Of a DNA stretch of 15,805 nucleotides, positions 1-12,600 are shown in pieces; position 1 is the stretch's first letter; every line of letters begins with the position of its first letter. Position numbers and translations under genes: made by a program. Below the pieces are notes generated by a model, which saw only the letters and a list, made by a program, of their open reading frames with translations, had not been told where the DNA came from and did not search any database. Location: positions 1 through 15,805 of the forward strand of contig CAJUMM010000061.1 of NCBI GenBank assembly GCA_910586955.1, in the 5' to 3' direction. This DNA comes from an uncultured Lachnospiraceae bacterium. GTDB taxonomy: Bacteria > Bacillota > Clostridia > Lachnospirales > Lachnospiraceae.

Positions 1-611
1 ACTGCGGCACGGTTGTAACCGGTACCCATATAAGGAATCAGTTCATACCCATCCCTAAGGCCCAGACGGGCTTTCACAACCTCATTCAGCTCTGTCTCCG
101 GATCCCTGCCGTCATTCTGCCTGCAAAAGGCTTCCAGCAGTTTCTTCCCCATCCAGAAGGCGCTGCCCTCGTCCCCTAAAAGATACCCCCAGCCTCCGCA
201 GCGCAGCGTCTGTCCTTCCTTTTTTGCCAGTCCCATAGAACCTGTCCCGGCAATAACCAAGATGCCCTCGTTCCCGTCCAGAGCGCCCTCCAGGGCAATT
301 TCGCCGTCATTGCAGATATGGTACTCCATTCCCTCAAAGCTCCTGGCGCAGATATGTTCTATGCGCTGGCGTACCTCCGGATTCTTTCCGTATCCCCCAA
401 GGCCTGCGCACAGAAAGACCTCTTCCTTTCCGGCATCTGCAGGCAATACCTCCCGTACGCCCCTTTTTAAAACAGCCTCGGCTTCCTCTTCCCGGACCTG
501 CATAAAATGTGCGGTAGAAAGAACGGCGCTGCCTATCTGTGAATTTTTCTCATCAAGGCAGAGGAACTTTGTGTTGGTTCCCCCGCCGTCAATGCCGATA
601 AAATAGCTCAC
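1..611 (-). CDS. BadF/BadG-family N-acetylglucosamine (or MurNAc/GlcNAc) kinase, C-terminus cut by window edge
   Basis: Partial gene: 203 codons are present and the 3' end lies outside the window. It starts at GTG 611 with an AGAGG ribosome site six bases upstream; no ATG gives the conserved N-terminus. The translation opens with the phosphate-binding motif IGIDGGGTNTK (residues 5-15), has a likely catalytic Asp in NDGEIALEGA (about residue 102), a second phosphate loop AGTGS (121-125) and GGWGYLLGDEGS (139-150). This is the ASKHA fold of the BadF/BadG/BcrA and NAGK-type sugar kinases, which use ATP to phosphorylate GlcNAc at C6. A clostridial relative, MurK of Clostridium acetobutylicum, is known to act on both MurNAc and GlcNAc. 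It lies 14 bases after PTS IIC and is the last visible gene of the murQ operon, so the inferred substrate is the free amino sugar released by the GH1 enzyme. Sugar preference cannot be read from the sequence. Confidence 0.88.
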   Translation of the reverse strand, partial: MSYFIGIDGGGTNTKFLCLDEKNSQIGSAVLSTAHFMQVREEEAEAVLKRGVREVLPADAGKEEVFLCAGLGGYGKNPEVRQRIEHICARSFEGMEYHICNDGEIALEGALDGNEGILVIAGTGSMGLAKKEGQTLRCGGWGYLLGDEGSAFWMGKKLLEAFCRQNDGRDPETELNEVVKARLGLRDGYELIPYMGTGYNRAA

Positions 612-3600
612 CTGATACCTCTTTTCTAAGCTTCTTCCTGCTCCTCTGCCTTCAGGCTGTTATCATACATCTTAAAAAACGGATAGTAAATAACAACCGA
701 CAAGGCAATCAGTACAATATTGAGAACCGCAGCCCGCCAATCACTGCCGCAGGCCAGAAAAGCTCCGATGGGTCCCGGAAGCGTCCAGGGGGCGCTGGCC
801 ACCACATGATTTACCCAGCCCAGCTGGGTCACAACCCAGGCAATCGTACCGGTCACAAGAGGCGTGATAATAAAAGGAATAATCAGCATCGGGTTCATTA
901 CAATGGGCGCTCCGAAAATCATAGGTTCATTGATGTTAAATACTGCAGGCACAATAGAAGTTTTTCCCAGGGCTTTCCCGTAGGCTGATTTCGCAAAGAA
1001 GGCAAACAGAATCGCCAGTCCGATGGTTGCACCGCAGCCTCCGATCCGTACAAACCACTGGTAAAAAGGCTCTGCAGCCGTATTGATTACCCTTTCTCCC
1101 GCCACGTAGGCGCTGGTATTTCCCTCCAGCAGCACCAGCCACAGAGGGCGTGCAAGAGACCCCACAATGGATACACCGTGAATCCCAAAGGACCAGAAAA
1201 ATACTTCCAGAAAGATAATCACCAGTACAGAGGGCAGGGTATCCGTAGCCGAAACCAGCGGTGAAACAATTTTTGACACAATCGTATGTACATCAATTCC
1301 AATAAACATCGTGATGGCCGCAACCACAATAAGAACCACTGCCGTAGGCGTTAACGCCTCAAAAGATCTGGCCACGGAAGCCGGCACCTGGGGCGGCATG
1401 GAAATCTTAAATCCGCTCTTCTGGGTAAAGCGGTAAACTTCCACAGCAAAGAAAGAGGCCAGTATTCCGATAAACATGCCTCCGGAGCCCAGATTCCCCA
1501 TAGGAAGAAGGAAGCCGCTGGGCAGAGAGGCAAGGTACGTCTCCAATTCAGGCGCTTCCGCCGCCAGCCCTGCAATGGCTTCGCCTGCTGCCGGAACCGT
1601 AACCGGAATAATTGTCAGCAGAAATGCCAGTTCGGAAAGGATCCCTCCGGAAAGGGGATCCAGTTCATAGGACGCCGCCAGGGAATACCCAATCCCAAAT
1701 ACCGCATACAAAGTCATAATGTACATAGATACCCGGTAGGGCAGCAGAATCTTTCCCTGGTTTGCCAACAGGAATTGTGTAATCCCCCAGTCTTTTGGCA
1801 TAGAATTTGGCAGGAAGGCAATCACCATAAACATAGACGACACAATGATCAGCGGCAGTGTCGCAATAATGCCATCCCGGATAGCCCGCAGATGGCGCTG
1901 TTCCGCAAGTTTTGCCATGGGAGTTGACAGTTTCTCATCCATAAAAGTTGTCAGTTTGCTTAACATTTTTTCTCCTCTCGTCCATACGTACTATTCGATT
2001 CCGCCAAGTTCCTGTTCTACCTGATCCAGCAGTTTTGCACCGCCAAGGGGCGTATAGCCCTGGGGCTTTATCAGGATACAGGGAACCCCTGCGGCCTCTG
2101 CCTGCTGTTTTAAGATGTCATAGCGGTGGCGGATCTGGGGCGCTACCATCCCGATAGCATATCCGTTTTTAATCTCCTCCGCAAAAGCCTGTGTACTGCA
2201 CTCCGCTACCGTTACATCCAGCCCCTTTTTCTGCGCAGCCTCCTGCAAAGCTTTTGCCGCAATGGCACTTGACATTCCCTGGGAACAAACCAGTAAAATC
2301 TTCATCTCTTTTCCTCCTTTCCCGCTTTACTTATGTAAAATTATATTTTCTAGAGCAGCCACCCCGTGTACACCAGAATCAGAATTACAACTCCGGCAAA
2401 CACAGACAGAAAGCCTCCTACCACCCAAAACAGGCGGCACAATCCTTTCCCGCTCTCTATAAAAAACTGCGCATAACTGGCAGAGAATCCTGCCCCTAAG
2501 CCGCCCAGTATCACTGTCACCGGCCGGTAATCTATCCCGATTCCATAACAAATCCACGGCACCGCCAGAATTACACCGAAAATAACCGTCAAAACCAGCA
2601 GGGCGCTTTTATATCCGAACATAGGAATATCAAAATCCGTACTTCCAAGAGCAGTGCCGTACTGCTTCTTTCTGTCACGGTTTTTCACTTCCCATACCCG
2701 GAAAGCCCTCTTATTGGATGCTGCCATAGGTTTCCCCCTCCCGGCGGTTCTCTAATTGGTACAGCCGCTTGTAAATCCCAATGAAAGTCTCTGCCAATGT
2801 CCGGACTTCCATAGCGCTCATCAGATGATCCTGGGCATGGACAAAAATAACATTGACCTCCTGATGCTCTCCCGAGGCCTCTTTCCGGATCAAATCTGTC
2901 TGAATCTCATGGGCCTTTGCCAGGCTCCCATCCGCCTCCCTTAAAAGCTCTTCCGCTTTTTCGAAGCCGCCCTTCTCCGCTGCCGCCATAGCCTCATAAG
3001 CCAGGCCCTTGGCGTCTCCGCCGTAATTAATAATCTCAAATATCACGGCACCCATTTCATCTGTCATAGCTTTCTTTTCCTCTCTTCCCCTTTTCCTCTT
3101 GGATAAAATTTTTATACCATTCAAAGCTGTCCTTTTTCACGCGCCTGTAGGTTCCGTTTCCCATATTATCTCCATCCACATACACGGTACCGTAACGTTT
3201 TTCCATCTCACAGCTTCCCTCGGAGACAATATCGATAATCCCCCACATGGCATATCCCAATACCTCCACGCCGTCCCTCTGGGCCTCTTTGATCTGTTCA
3301 AAATGTTCCTTCAGGTAATCAATCCGGTACCAATCATGGACTTTTCCGTCCTCTTCCAGGACATCCCTGCTGCCAAGGCCGTTTTCTGCGATAAACACCG
3401 GCCTTTCATAGCGGTCAAATATCTTATTCAAGGAAGTCCGAAGCCCTGCCGCATCCATCTGCCACCCCCACTCATTGGCCTTTAAATAGGGGTTCTTGGT
3501 AACTGTCACAAGATTTCCGGCCGTCTTTTCCTTTTCCTCCACCGAAATAACCGAGGACTGATAGTAGGAAAAGCTTACAAAATCTGCCGTATACTTTTTA

Positions 3601-6600
3601 AGGAGTCTTTCATCTTCTTCCGCCACCTCAAAGGAAATACCCCTCTCTTCAAAAAAGCGGTTCATATAAGAGGGATAATACCCCCTTACAAGCACGTCGC
3701 TGCAGAACCACTGGTTGATCTGTTCCTCCTTTACGGTTTTCAGATTATCTTCGGGACTGCAGGAATAGGGATAATAGCAAAAACAGGCTGTCATACACCC
3801 AAATTTTCCTTTTGTCATCCTCCGGCCCAGTTCAATTACCTTTGCACTTGCTACAAACTGATGGTGAAGAGACTGGAACACCAGTGATTCATCATAGGGT
3901 TCCTCTCCCTCCCTTACAAGCCCCACACCGTTGTAAGGCGAGAAATATCCTGCATTGATCTCATTGAACGGGAGGTAGAAGTCAATCAAATCTCCCCAGT
4001 TTTCAAATATGGTCTCTGCAAATCTCAGATAAAACCCAATGGTTTCCCTGCTTGTCCACCCGCCGTAATGCTCCACCAGATAAAGGGGTATCCCATAGTG
4101 ATTCATGGTCAGGAAGATCCGGATCCCTGCCCTGCGGAGGGATTGAAATACCCGGTTGTAGTAGGCAATTCCCGCAGGATTGGGCTTCTCCTCATCTCCC
4201 CTCGGATACAGCCGGGACCAGCTTATGGACATGCGGTAAACCTCCAGGCCCAACTCTTTCAGAAGCGCCGTATCCTCATCCAGATGATAGAAACCGCCGC
4301 TTCCCCTCCGGAAGGGATAAGATGTATCTTCCGCATCCTCTTTTGCCCGGAGGACTGCCTCCCTGGTCAAAAGCCTGGTGGATGTAGTGGCTTCCGAAGT
4401 CCGGGGCAGATAAGGCCTCATATCCTGGGTATCCATTCCCCGGCCGCCCTCCTTCCAGGCCCCTTCGTATTGGCCGGAAGCCGTGGCCCCGCCCCATAAA
4501 ATAGGATAGACCGATGTTTTAAACAATTCTCTCACGGAAACCTCCCATCTTTTCTCCCGCCGGCTCCCGGAAGACCGCCTCTCTCACATGTCCCCTGGCT
4601 TCCTTAAGCAATTTCCCTGCCGTCTTAGCGTCACATCCGGCCAGAATCATAGTCACTGCCGTTTTCACACTTCCCCCCGCCTCATTGATAGCCCTGCGTG
4701 CCTCCTCCCGGGTCACTCCCGTGGCATCCATGGCAATATTTTCCGCCCTGGTGCATAATTTTTCATTGCTCTGCACCACATCCACCATGAGATTCTCGTA
4801 AGCTTTTCCGATTCTCACCATAGACGCCGTAGTAATCATATTCAGAACCAGCTTTTGCGCCGTTCCTGCCTTCAGTCTGGTGGATCCGGTCAGCACCTCC
4901 GGTCCCGTCTCTACCTCAATGGCAATCTCCGCCGCATGTCCGATTTCACTTCCTTTGTTGCAGGCCACCGCCGCAGTATGGCATCCCAGGCTTTTGGCGT
5001 ATTCCAGCCCTCCAAGCACATAAGGTGTACGCCCGGAAGCCGCAATACCCACAACAACATCTTTCCCTGTGAGAGCGTGTTCCTCCAAGTCCCTCCTGCC
5101 CTGCTCCGGATCGTCCTCCGTACACTCCACAGGATGGCGCAAAGCTCTATCGCCCCCTGCAATCATACCAACCACCATTCCTGCAGGCACGCCGTATGTG
5201 GGCGGGCACTCCGAGGCATCCAGCACTCCCAGCCTTCCGCTTGTCCCGGCTCCCAAATAGAAGAGACGCGCTCCCTTATTGAAAGCCTCTTCCACAAGGG
5301 AGACCAATTCTGCAATTTCCGGCAGCACTTTCTCCACTGCATCCGGTACCTTTTTGTCTTCCCCGTTCATGGCCGTCACAATCTCCAGCGGTGTCATCCG
5401 GTCCAGATTCCTTGTATCCGGATTCCGGGTTTCCGTTATCATTCCCTCAAGTTTCAAGTCCTCTCTCCTTGCCTTTCCCTCAGGTATTTATTTTCTATGG
5501 TTTCAATGTATCTTTTTAAAATAAATATGTCAACATTTCTAAAGAATTGTGGTACAATGTTTTACAAAGAGATGCAGGATTGGCTTATTTACCATATTTC
5601 TTAAAACATTCCGGGGGTTTTTATGAAAAGTGCATTATTGAAACTAAGAGAATTAGAAAGTACCATGAGCAGTACGGAAGCAAATATTTCACGCTATATC
5701 CGGAACAATCCGGAAAAAGCCTGTACCCTCACCGTAAGAGAGCTGGCGGAAAATGCCTACGCATCACCCTCCAGCGTTATCCGGCTCTGCCACGCCATCG
5801 GATTTAAAGGTTTCAAAGACTTCCGGGAAGTTTTGCTGCTGGAGCTGGCCATGCTTGGGCGGGAGCTGAACCACAAAGAACGGGATGTGGCCCTTGGAGA
5901 TTCCATGGAAACCATTATAGAAAAGGTCACTTTCAACAATATCCGTTCTTTGGAAGACACACAGCATTTGTTAAACCCGGATACCCTCTCCGATTGCGCC
6001 AAACTGCTTGTAACCTGCAGGACCATCCTGCTCTTCGGCATGGGTTCCTCCCTGTGCGTAGCCAAAGACACGTATCTAAAATTTTTAAGAATGAATAAAC
6101 CCTGTATTGTAAATGAAGACTGGCATTCCCAGCTATTGCAGGCCAAAAACTCTTCTCCCGAAGATGCTGCAATCATCTTCTCCTACGGCGGGCAGACAAA
6201 AGAAATGATAGAATGTATGAATGTATTAAAGAAAAATCAGACTCCCTGCATAGCCGTCACCCGGTATGCACTTTCTTCTATTGCAAAGCTGGCAGATTAC
6301 TGCCTCTACACTGCCGCCAACGAAACCCTCTTCCGGAATGGGGCCATGTCCTCCCGTTTATCACAGCTGAATGTGGTGGATATTCTCTATACGGGCTTTG
6401 CCTTCCTGCAGCACGACTATGCCATGAAGCAGCTGGTTCACACGCACATCCAGAAGGAAGAGCCCGGAGGCGGAGAGCCGTAATCAGCTCTCCACCGCAC
6501 TCCCCACAATAAAATCAATGGTTTTGTCATATACCAGGCTGCCCTCAATCATCTCCCGCCCGTACATTTCCTCAAAGGCAGCGCCGTCCCCGGCGCCGTA

Positions 6601-9600
6601 CTGGGCGGCCAGGTTCTCAAGGCCCTCCTGATACTCCTCCTCCGTGATGCCGATGCCCTCGGCCTCCGTAACTGCGTCAATAACCAGACGGCTTTTCAGC
6701 TGGAACTGAGCCAGCTCATCCACCTGGCTATCAAACTCTTCCTGTGTCATTCCCATGTAGGCAGACAGATACTCCTTAAGCTCCATTCCTGCATAGGAGG
6801 CATACATTTGCTGCTCCTCCACAATGCTGTCCCGCAGGGACTGAAGATCTCCCTCGGCACAGTCAAACTCCGAGGCGTCAATCAAAGCCTGAATGACCTG
6901 GTACTCCTTCTCAGACTGGCGGTTGCTCTCCTTGTACTGGGCAAGCCCCGTCCGCACAGCCTCCCGGTAGGCCTCCACCGTATCGTATTCCGTATTTTTC
7001 TTTACATACTCATCCGTCAGCTCCGCATCCACAAATTCCACAATTTCATGGACAGTCACTTCAAATACCACTTCCGCCCCGGACATGTCGGGGTTGGGAT
7101 TATAGGGATCCGGGAAGGTCAGCGGCAGCTCGCAGCTTGTCCCTGTTTCCTTGCCAATCAGCCCTTCCTCAAATCCAGGGATAAAGGAACCGGAACCGAT
7201 GGTCAGATTATATCCCTGTCCCTGGGAGCTTCCTCCCTGAAACTCTTCTCCATCCATGCGGCCTACGAAGTCAATGTTCACCGTATCCCCTTCTTCAATG
7301 ACCGTCTTTCCCTCAATAGGCCGTGTAGCCGGATTGGCCGCCAGAAAAGAGTCAATCTCTGCCTGGACCTCTTCCTCCGTCACTTCCAGATCTACGTGAA
7401 CCTGAATGCCTTTATAGGTTCCAAGCTTTGTCACGCTGCTGTCTGCAAACTCTCTCTCCGTTTCCTGGGATTCTTCGGCCGGAGCTTCCGGCTCTGCTTC
7501 CTTCTTTTCACAAGCCGCAGCCAGCACAAACAGTCCCGCTAAAATCAATACCCATACTTTTTTCTTTTTCATAAATTCCTTCCCTTTACCTTTTTATATT
7601 GTAGTAGAATACCACGTTTTCACTCCCCCGGCAAGTATTAGAGCAGCGGGGAGAACAATCTGGAGAACTGCTCCTTAAAACGCACCACATAGGAGCGGCG
7701 GCCGTAGAGATACCGGGTCACTCTGGTACAGGACTTTAAATCCTCCATAAAAATAGCCTCCAGGCGCTCCGCCGTCTTCACACTGTAGATCACGGCGCTT
7801 ACTTCGAAATTCAGCTTAAAGCTGCGGATATCCAGGTTGGCAGTTCCATAACAGCTCACCGCCCCGTCCACTACCATGCCCTTGGCATGGAGGAAACCGT
7901 TGTCATAAGTATAGCATTTTGCCCCGGCATCCAGGAGATCCCCGATATAGGAGTAAGTGGCCCAGTAGACGAAGGGATGATCCGGCTTGCAGGGAATCAT
8001 CACCCGCACGTCCACTCCCGACAGGGCGGCAATGCGGATAGCGCTCATTACTGTCTCGTCCGGAATAAAGTAGGGGGTCTGGATATAAATGTTCTTCCGG
8101 GCCTTGCTGATCATCTTCAAATAGACATTGCGGATATTCTGCCATTTGGAATCCGGCCCGCTGGTAATGATCTGTACGGCCTCCTCCCCCCAGTCTTCCT
8201 CCCCGCACTCCTGAAAATACCGGTCCGTAAGAAAAAGATTCTGCTTGGTGGTATAATTCCAGTCCAGGATAAAGCGGATATGCAGGGAAAGCACTGCCGA
8301 ACCCCAGATTTGTAAATGGGTATCCCGCCAATAGCCGAATTTCGGATCCAGTCCCAGGTACTCCCTGCCGATATTAAAACCTCCTACAAAGGCCGTCCTG
8401 CCGTCAATCACCACGATTTTCCGGTGATTCCGGTAATTCATCCGAAGCTGCAGCCTTCCGAAGAGAGCCGGGAAAAACTCCCCCACCTGAATGCCCGCCT
8501 TCCGGAGCCTCTGCCAGTCCCTCTTCTTCATGGTCCGGCTTCCCATGCTGTCATAGAGTAGGCGCACTTCTACCCCCTGCCGCACCTTCTCAATCAGAAG
8601 CTTCTCGAAGGGCTCCCAGAGCTCATCGTTCCGCACAATATAGTACTGGATATGGATATAGGATTCCGCCTTCCTGATTTCCTCATAGAGGGCGGCAAAC
8701 TTCTCCCTTCCGTCCGTGTAAATCTCAATCCGGTTGTCCGCACTGTAGACTGCATCCGCCGCTTCCAGATTCATCAGCATCATATCCGAAAATTTCGAAA
8801 GCCTGGGATCCGCCGGCTCAAATTCCTTCCGGATAATGGTTTCCTCCTGCTTGCTGATGGCGGAATACATGGCGTCCTCAATTTCCTTTGTCCGGAAAAT
8901 GTGCTGCCGGTGAAAGTCATGTCCGATCATAAAATAAAGAAAAATCCCCAGCACAGGAATAAAATACAAAAGAAGCAGCCAGGTCCACACGGTTTTGGGC
9001 TCCCTACGCTCAAAAAAGACGATCAAAACCGACAGGATAATGTTAATAAAAAGCAGATGGTCCATCCAGAAACTGAAAATCTGGACGAGACCGCCCCAAA
9101 GAGCCTGTAAAACAATCAGCATGGCTGCTCCCCTCTTGCACAGTGCGGTATTTCTTTTCCTTGCACTTTCCAGGAAAAACTGTTATAATGTGTCCTACGT
9201 GAAGTACTTAGGAGGATCCGGAACTATGTCAAAACTTACCATAATTTTGTTAGTTATTCTCGCCCTGTTAATCGCTGCTTTCGTAGCCCTGATCATCGTG
9301 GGAAGGAAAGCCCAGCGCAGGCAGGCCCTGCAGCAGGAACAGATGGACGCTATGGCCCAGACCATCAGCATGCTGGTCATTGACAAAAAGCGGATGAAAA
9401 TTTCCCAGTCCGGCCTGCCCCAGCAGGTCATTGACCAGACGCCGAAGCTTCTGCGGTGGAATAAGCTTCCCATCGTCAAAGCCAAGGTTGGTCCCAAGAT
9501 GATGGTCCTCGTCTGTGACGAGAAGGTTTTTGAACTTATCCCCCTAAAGCGGGAAGTCAAGGTAGTGGTGAGCGGTATCTATATCTCCGCCATCAAGAGC

Positions 9601-12600
9601 GCCAGAGGCGGCCTGGAAGCTCCGGTAAAGAAAAAAGGCTTCTTCAAGCGCCTGTTCAAAAAATAGAATACCCGCAGATACAGCCTTCCCTACCCGGTGA
9701 TTTCCTGGAGGCGGAAATCCTTGGCATTTTTCGATTTCACATTCACCCGGATGGAGCAGTCCGCCACAAACACATTGTCCATCTCCATAGAGTAGCGGAC
9801 TTGGATATCAATGGTATCCTGCGCCTCCTGTATCCGGAACTCCGAAGTGAAAAATTCCATAGCAATATCCCCAAAGGGCGTCTCATAGACGGCCTTTGTT
9901 TTTCTGTTTTTCTCAAATACCATATGAGCCCGGATCAAGCCCTTTTTCGTCACCTCCAGGCTGTCCTCCCCAATTTTCAGAAGGTTCTGGATATGTTCCC
10001 TGGAGCCCTCCACCGCCTCCTCATAGATCAGATAGTGATTCCCGTTCTTTTCATCATAGCTTCCCGCCGTCACCACTTCCACCGGACCGCCTGTCTCCCC
10101 GCTCACAAGCTGAAGACCCGAAATACTAATCAATACCTGCTTTGTCATCCTGCCTAATACTCCTCTATGTTGATCTGTCTGGTACTTGTGATATCAAAGG
10201 GAAGAATGGAGTTGGCAAAGGCCTTGAAGCGCTCCGCCGCATCGCTGACAAAAAACTCATAGGGGTTTTCTTCCGTCTTATTGTGGCCCTGATTGTCCAT
10301 CCCTTCCCTCCTAAGAAGCTCCCGAAGCTCTATGGCCGTCTCATAGGCCGGATTGACCAGGGTAACCTCCTCTCCAATCACCTTCCGCACCGTAGAGCGT
10401 ATGAGGGGATAGTGGGTACAGCCCAGAATCAGCGTATCTACCCTGCGCTCCTTCATCTCCTGAAGATACCGCTCAGCCACTGCCTCCGTCACCGGATCTT
10501 TCAGCCACCCCTCCTCCACCAGGGAGACAAAAAGCGGGCAGGCCTTCTCACAGACCCGGGCCCCCGGCCGGAGGCTCTGTATGTAATCCCGGTAAATATG
10601 GCTGCCCACCGTGGCCTCCGTGGCAATGACGCCGATATTTCCCCCGGTACTGGCCCTGGCGGCCACTCTGGCTCCCGGCTTTACCACGCCCATAATGGGA
10701 AGCTCCAGTTCCTCCTTAAGGGTTTCCAGGGCATAGGCGCTGGCCGTATTGCAGGCGATCACAATGGCCTTCACATTCCTGGTCCTTAAAAACCTTGCAA
10801 TCTGCCGGGAATAACGGATCACCGTATCCTGGGACTTCGTCCCGTAAGGCACCCGGGCCGTATCCCCAAAGTACACGATCCGTTCCTTGGGAATCTGACG
10901 CATAATCTCCCGGGCCACCGTCAGGCCGCCTACGCCGGAATCAAAGACCCCAATGGGGGCTTCTCTTACTGGAATCATAATGTTCTCCTAATTAACGATT
11001 TAAAAAAGTAAGATATTTAAACCGGATTTTCACCTGCACATCCCCGCCCGGCACTTCCCCCTCCCCTTCTTCCAGGGCGTCCGCCGTCCCGAATTCCGGG
11101 TAAATGCCGCCCCACCAGGCCGTGCAGGATGTCTGCGCCGGAGAGGGCCCGTAAACATAAGGGGCGAGGGCACAGGTCCCTAGAAAGCCCAGGGACAGGG
11201 AAAGGGCAAGGATCAAAAGTTTTATCTGTTTCATGGCAGTACTCCTTCCAACTCGTTTTCCAGAGGATTGCCATTTTTTACCTGGTTTATGCCTGCTGTT
11301 CCCGGATATCCGTAAGAATTGCCTGCTCCTGGTTATCGATGTGTTCCCAGACCACGGCGGCTACTGACTTTTTGTCCCCATTGCGGATACCGTTGTAAAT
11401 CTTTTGGTGCTCCTCATCCAGCCTTTCATGGGATTTCTTATCTTTCAGGTACTCCAAACGGTAACGGTACATCTGCTCCCGGAGATTATTCAAAATATGG
11501 ATCAGCCTGGCATTGTCCGTGGCCTCATAGATAATCTCATGGAACCGCACATCCGCAGCCGCCAGGGCAGTCACATCCTTTGTCCCTTTCAGGCGGCGGA
11601 ATTCCTCCCTGGCCTTTCCCAGCTCTTCCAGGAGCTCCGGCGTAATGCGCTCGCAGGCCACCTCGGCTGCCAGGATTTCCAAGGTTCTGCGGACCTCCAG
11701 GACATTTTTCAGATCCTTCTCCGTAATGCTGGCCACAATAGCTCCCCGGCGGGGAATCATCACCACCAGCCCCTCCAGCTCCAGCTTCCGGATGGCTTCC
11801 CGGATGGGGGTGCGGCTCACCCCCAGGCGCTCGGCTAAGTGAATCTCCATCAGCCGTTCTCCCGGTTCCAGCTCTCCCCGGAGAATCGCCTGGCGCAGGG
11901 TCTGGAACACCACATCCCGCAGAGGAAGATATTCATTCATGGTTGTCGTATTCATAGCTGGGCCCTCCTGTTATACGGGGTTGTGAGAAACAGCTGTTTC
12001 GCCAGATGCCCCCGCTTCAAAACTGCAAAAGCTTTTTTCGCCTCCTGGCGGCTCTTAAAAATACCGAAAACCGTGGGACCGCTTCCGCTCATAAGGGCAG
12101 CCTGGGCTCCGCAGCGCATCATGGTATCCTTAAGCTTCTGGATAACCGGATATTCCGGCACAGTCACCGTCTCCAGCACATTTCCCTGTTCCATACGGCC
12201 GGCCAGCCCCTGGAGATCCCCCTGTGTAAGGGCTTCCCTCATGCCGTCAATGTCCGGGTGGAAGGGAAGGGCAGAGGCCTTAAGGTTTTCGTAGACAAAA
12301 CGGGTGGAGACGCTGACCCCGGGTTTCGCCACCAGGATATAACAGGGGGGCATAGGGGGAAGGGGGGTTAAAATTTCCCCGATTCCTTCCGCCAGGGCCG
12401 TCCCCCGCATCACGCAGTAGGGAACATCCGCCCCAATCTTCACCCCCCGCTCCATCAGCTGTTCCGTGGAAAGCCCCAGTCCGTACATGCGGTTGATTCC
12501 GAACAGCACGGCGGCAGCGTCCGAGCTTCCCCCGGCCATGCCCGCCGCTACGGGGATATATTTTCTCAAATCGATAGCGATGCCTCCCCGGATCTCAAAC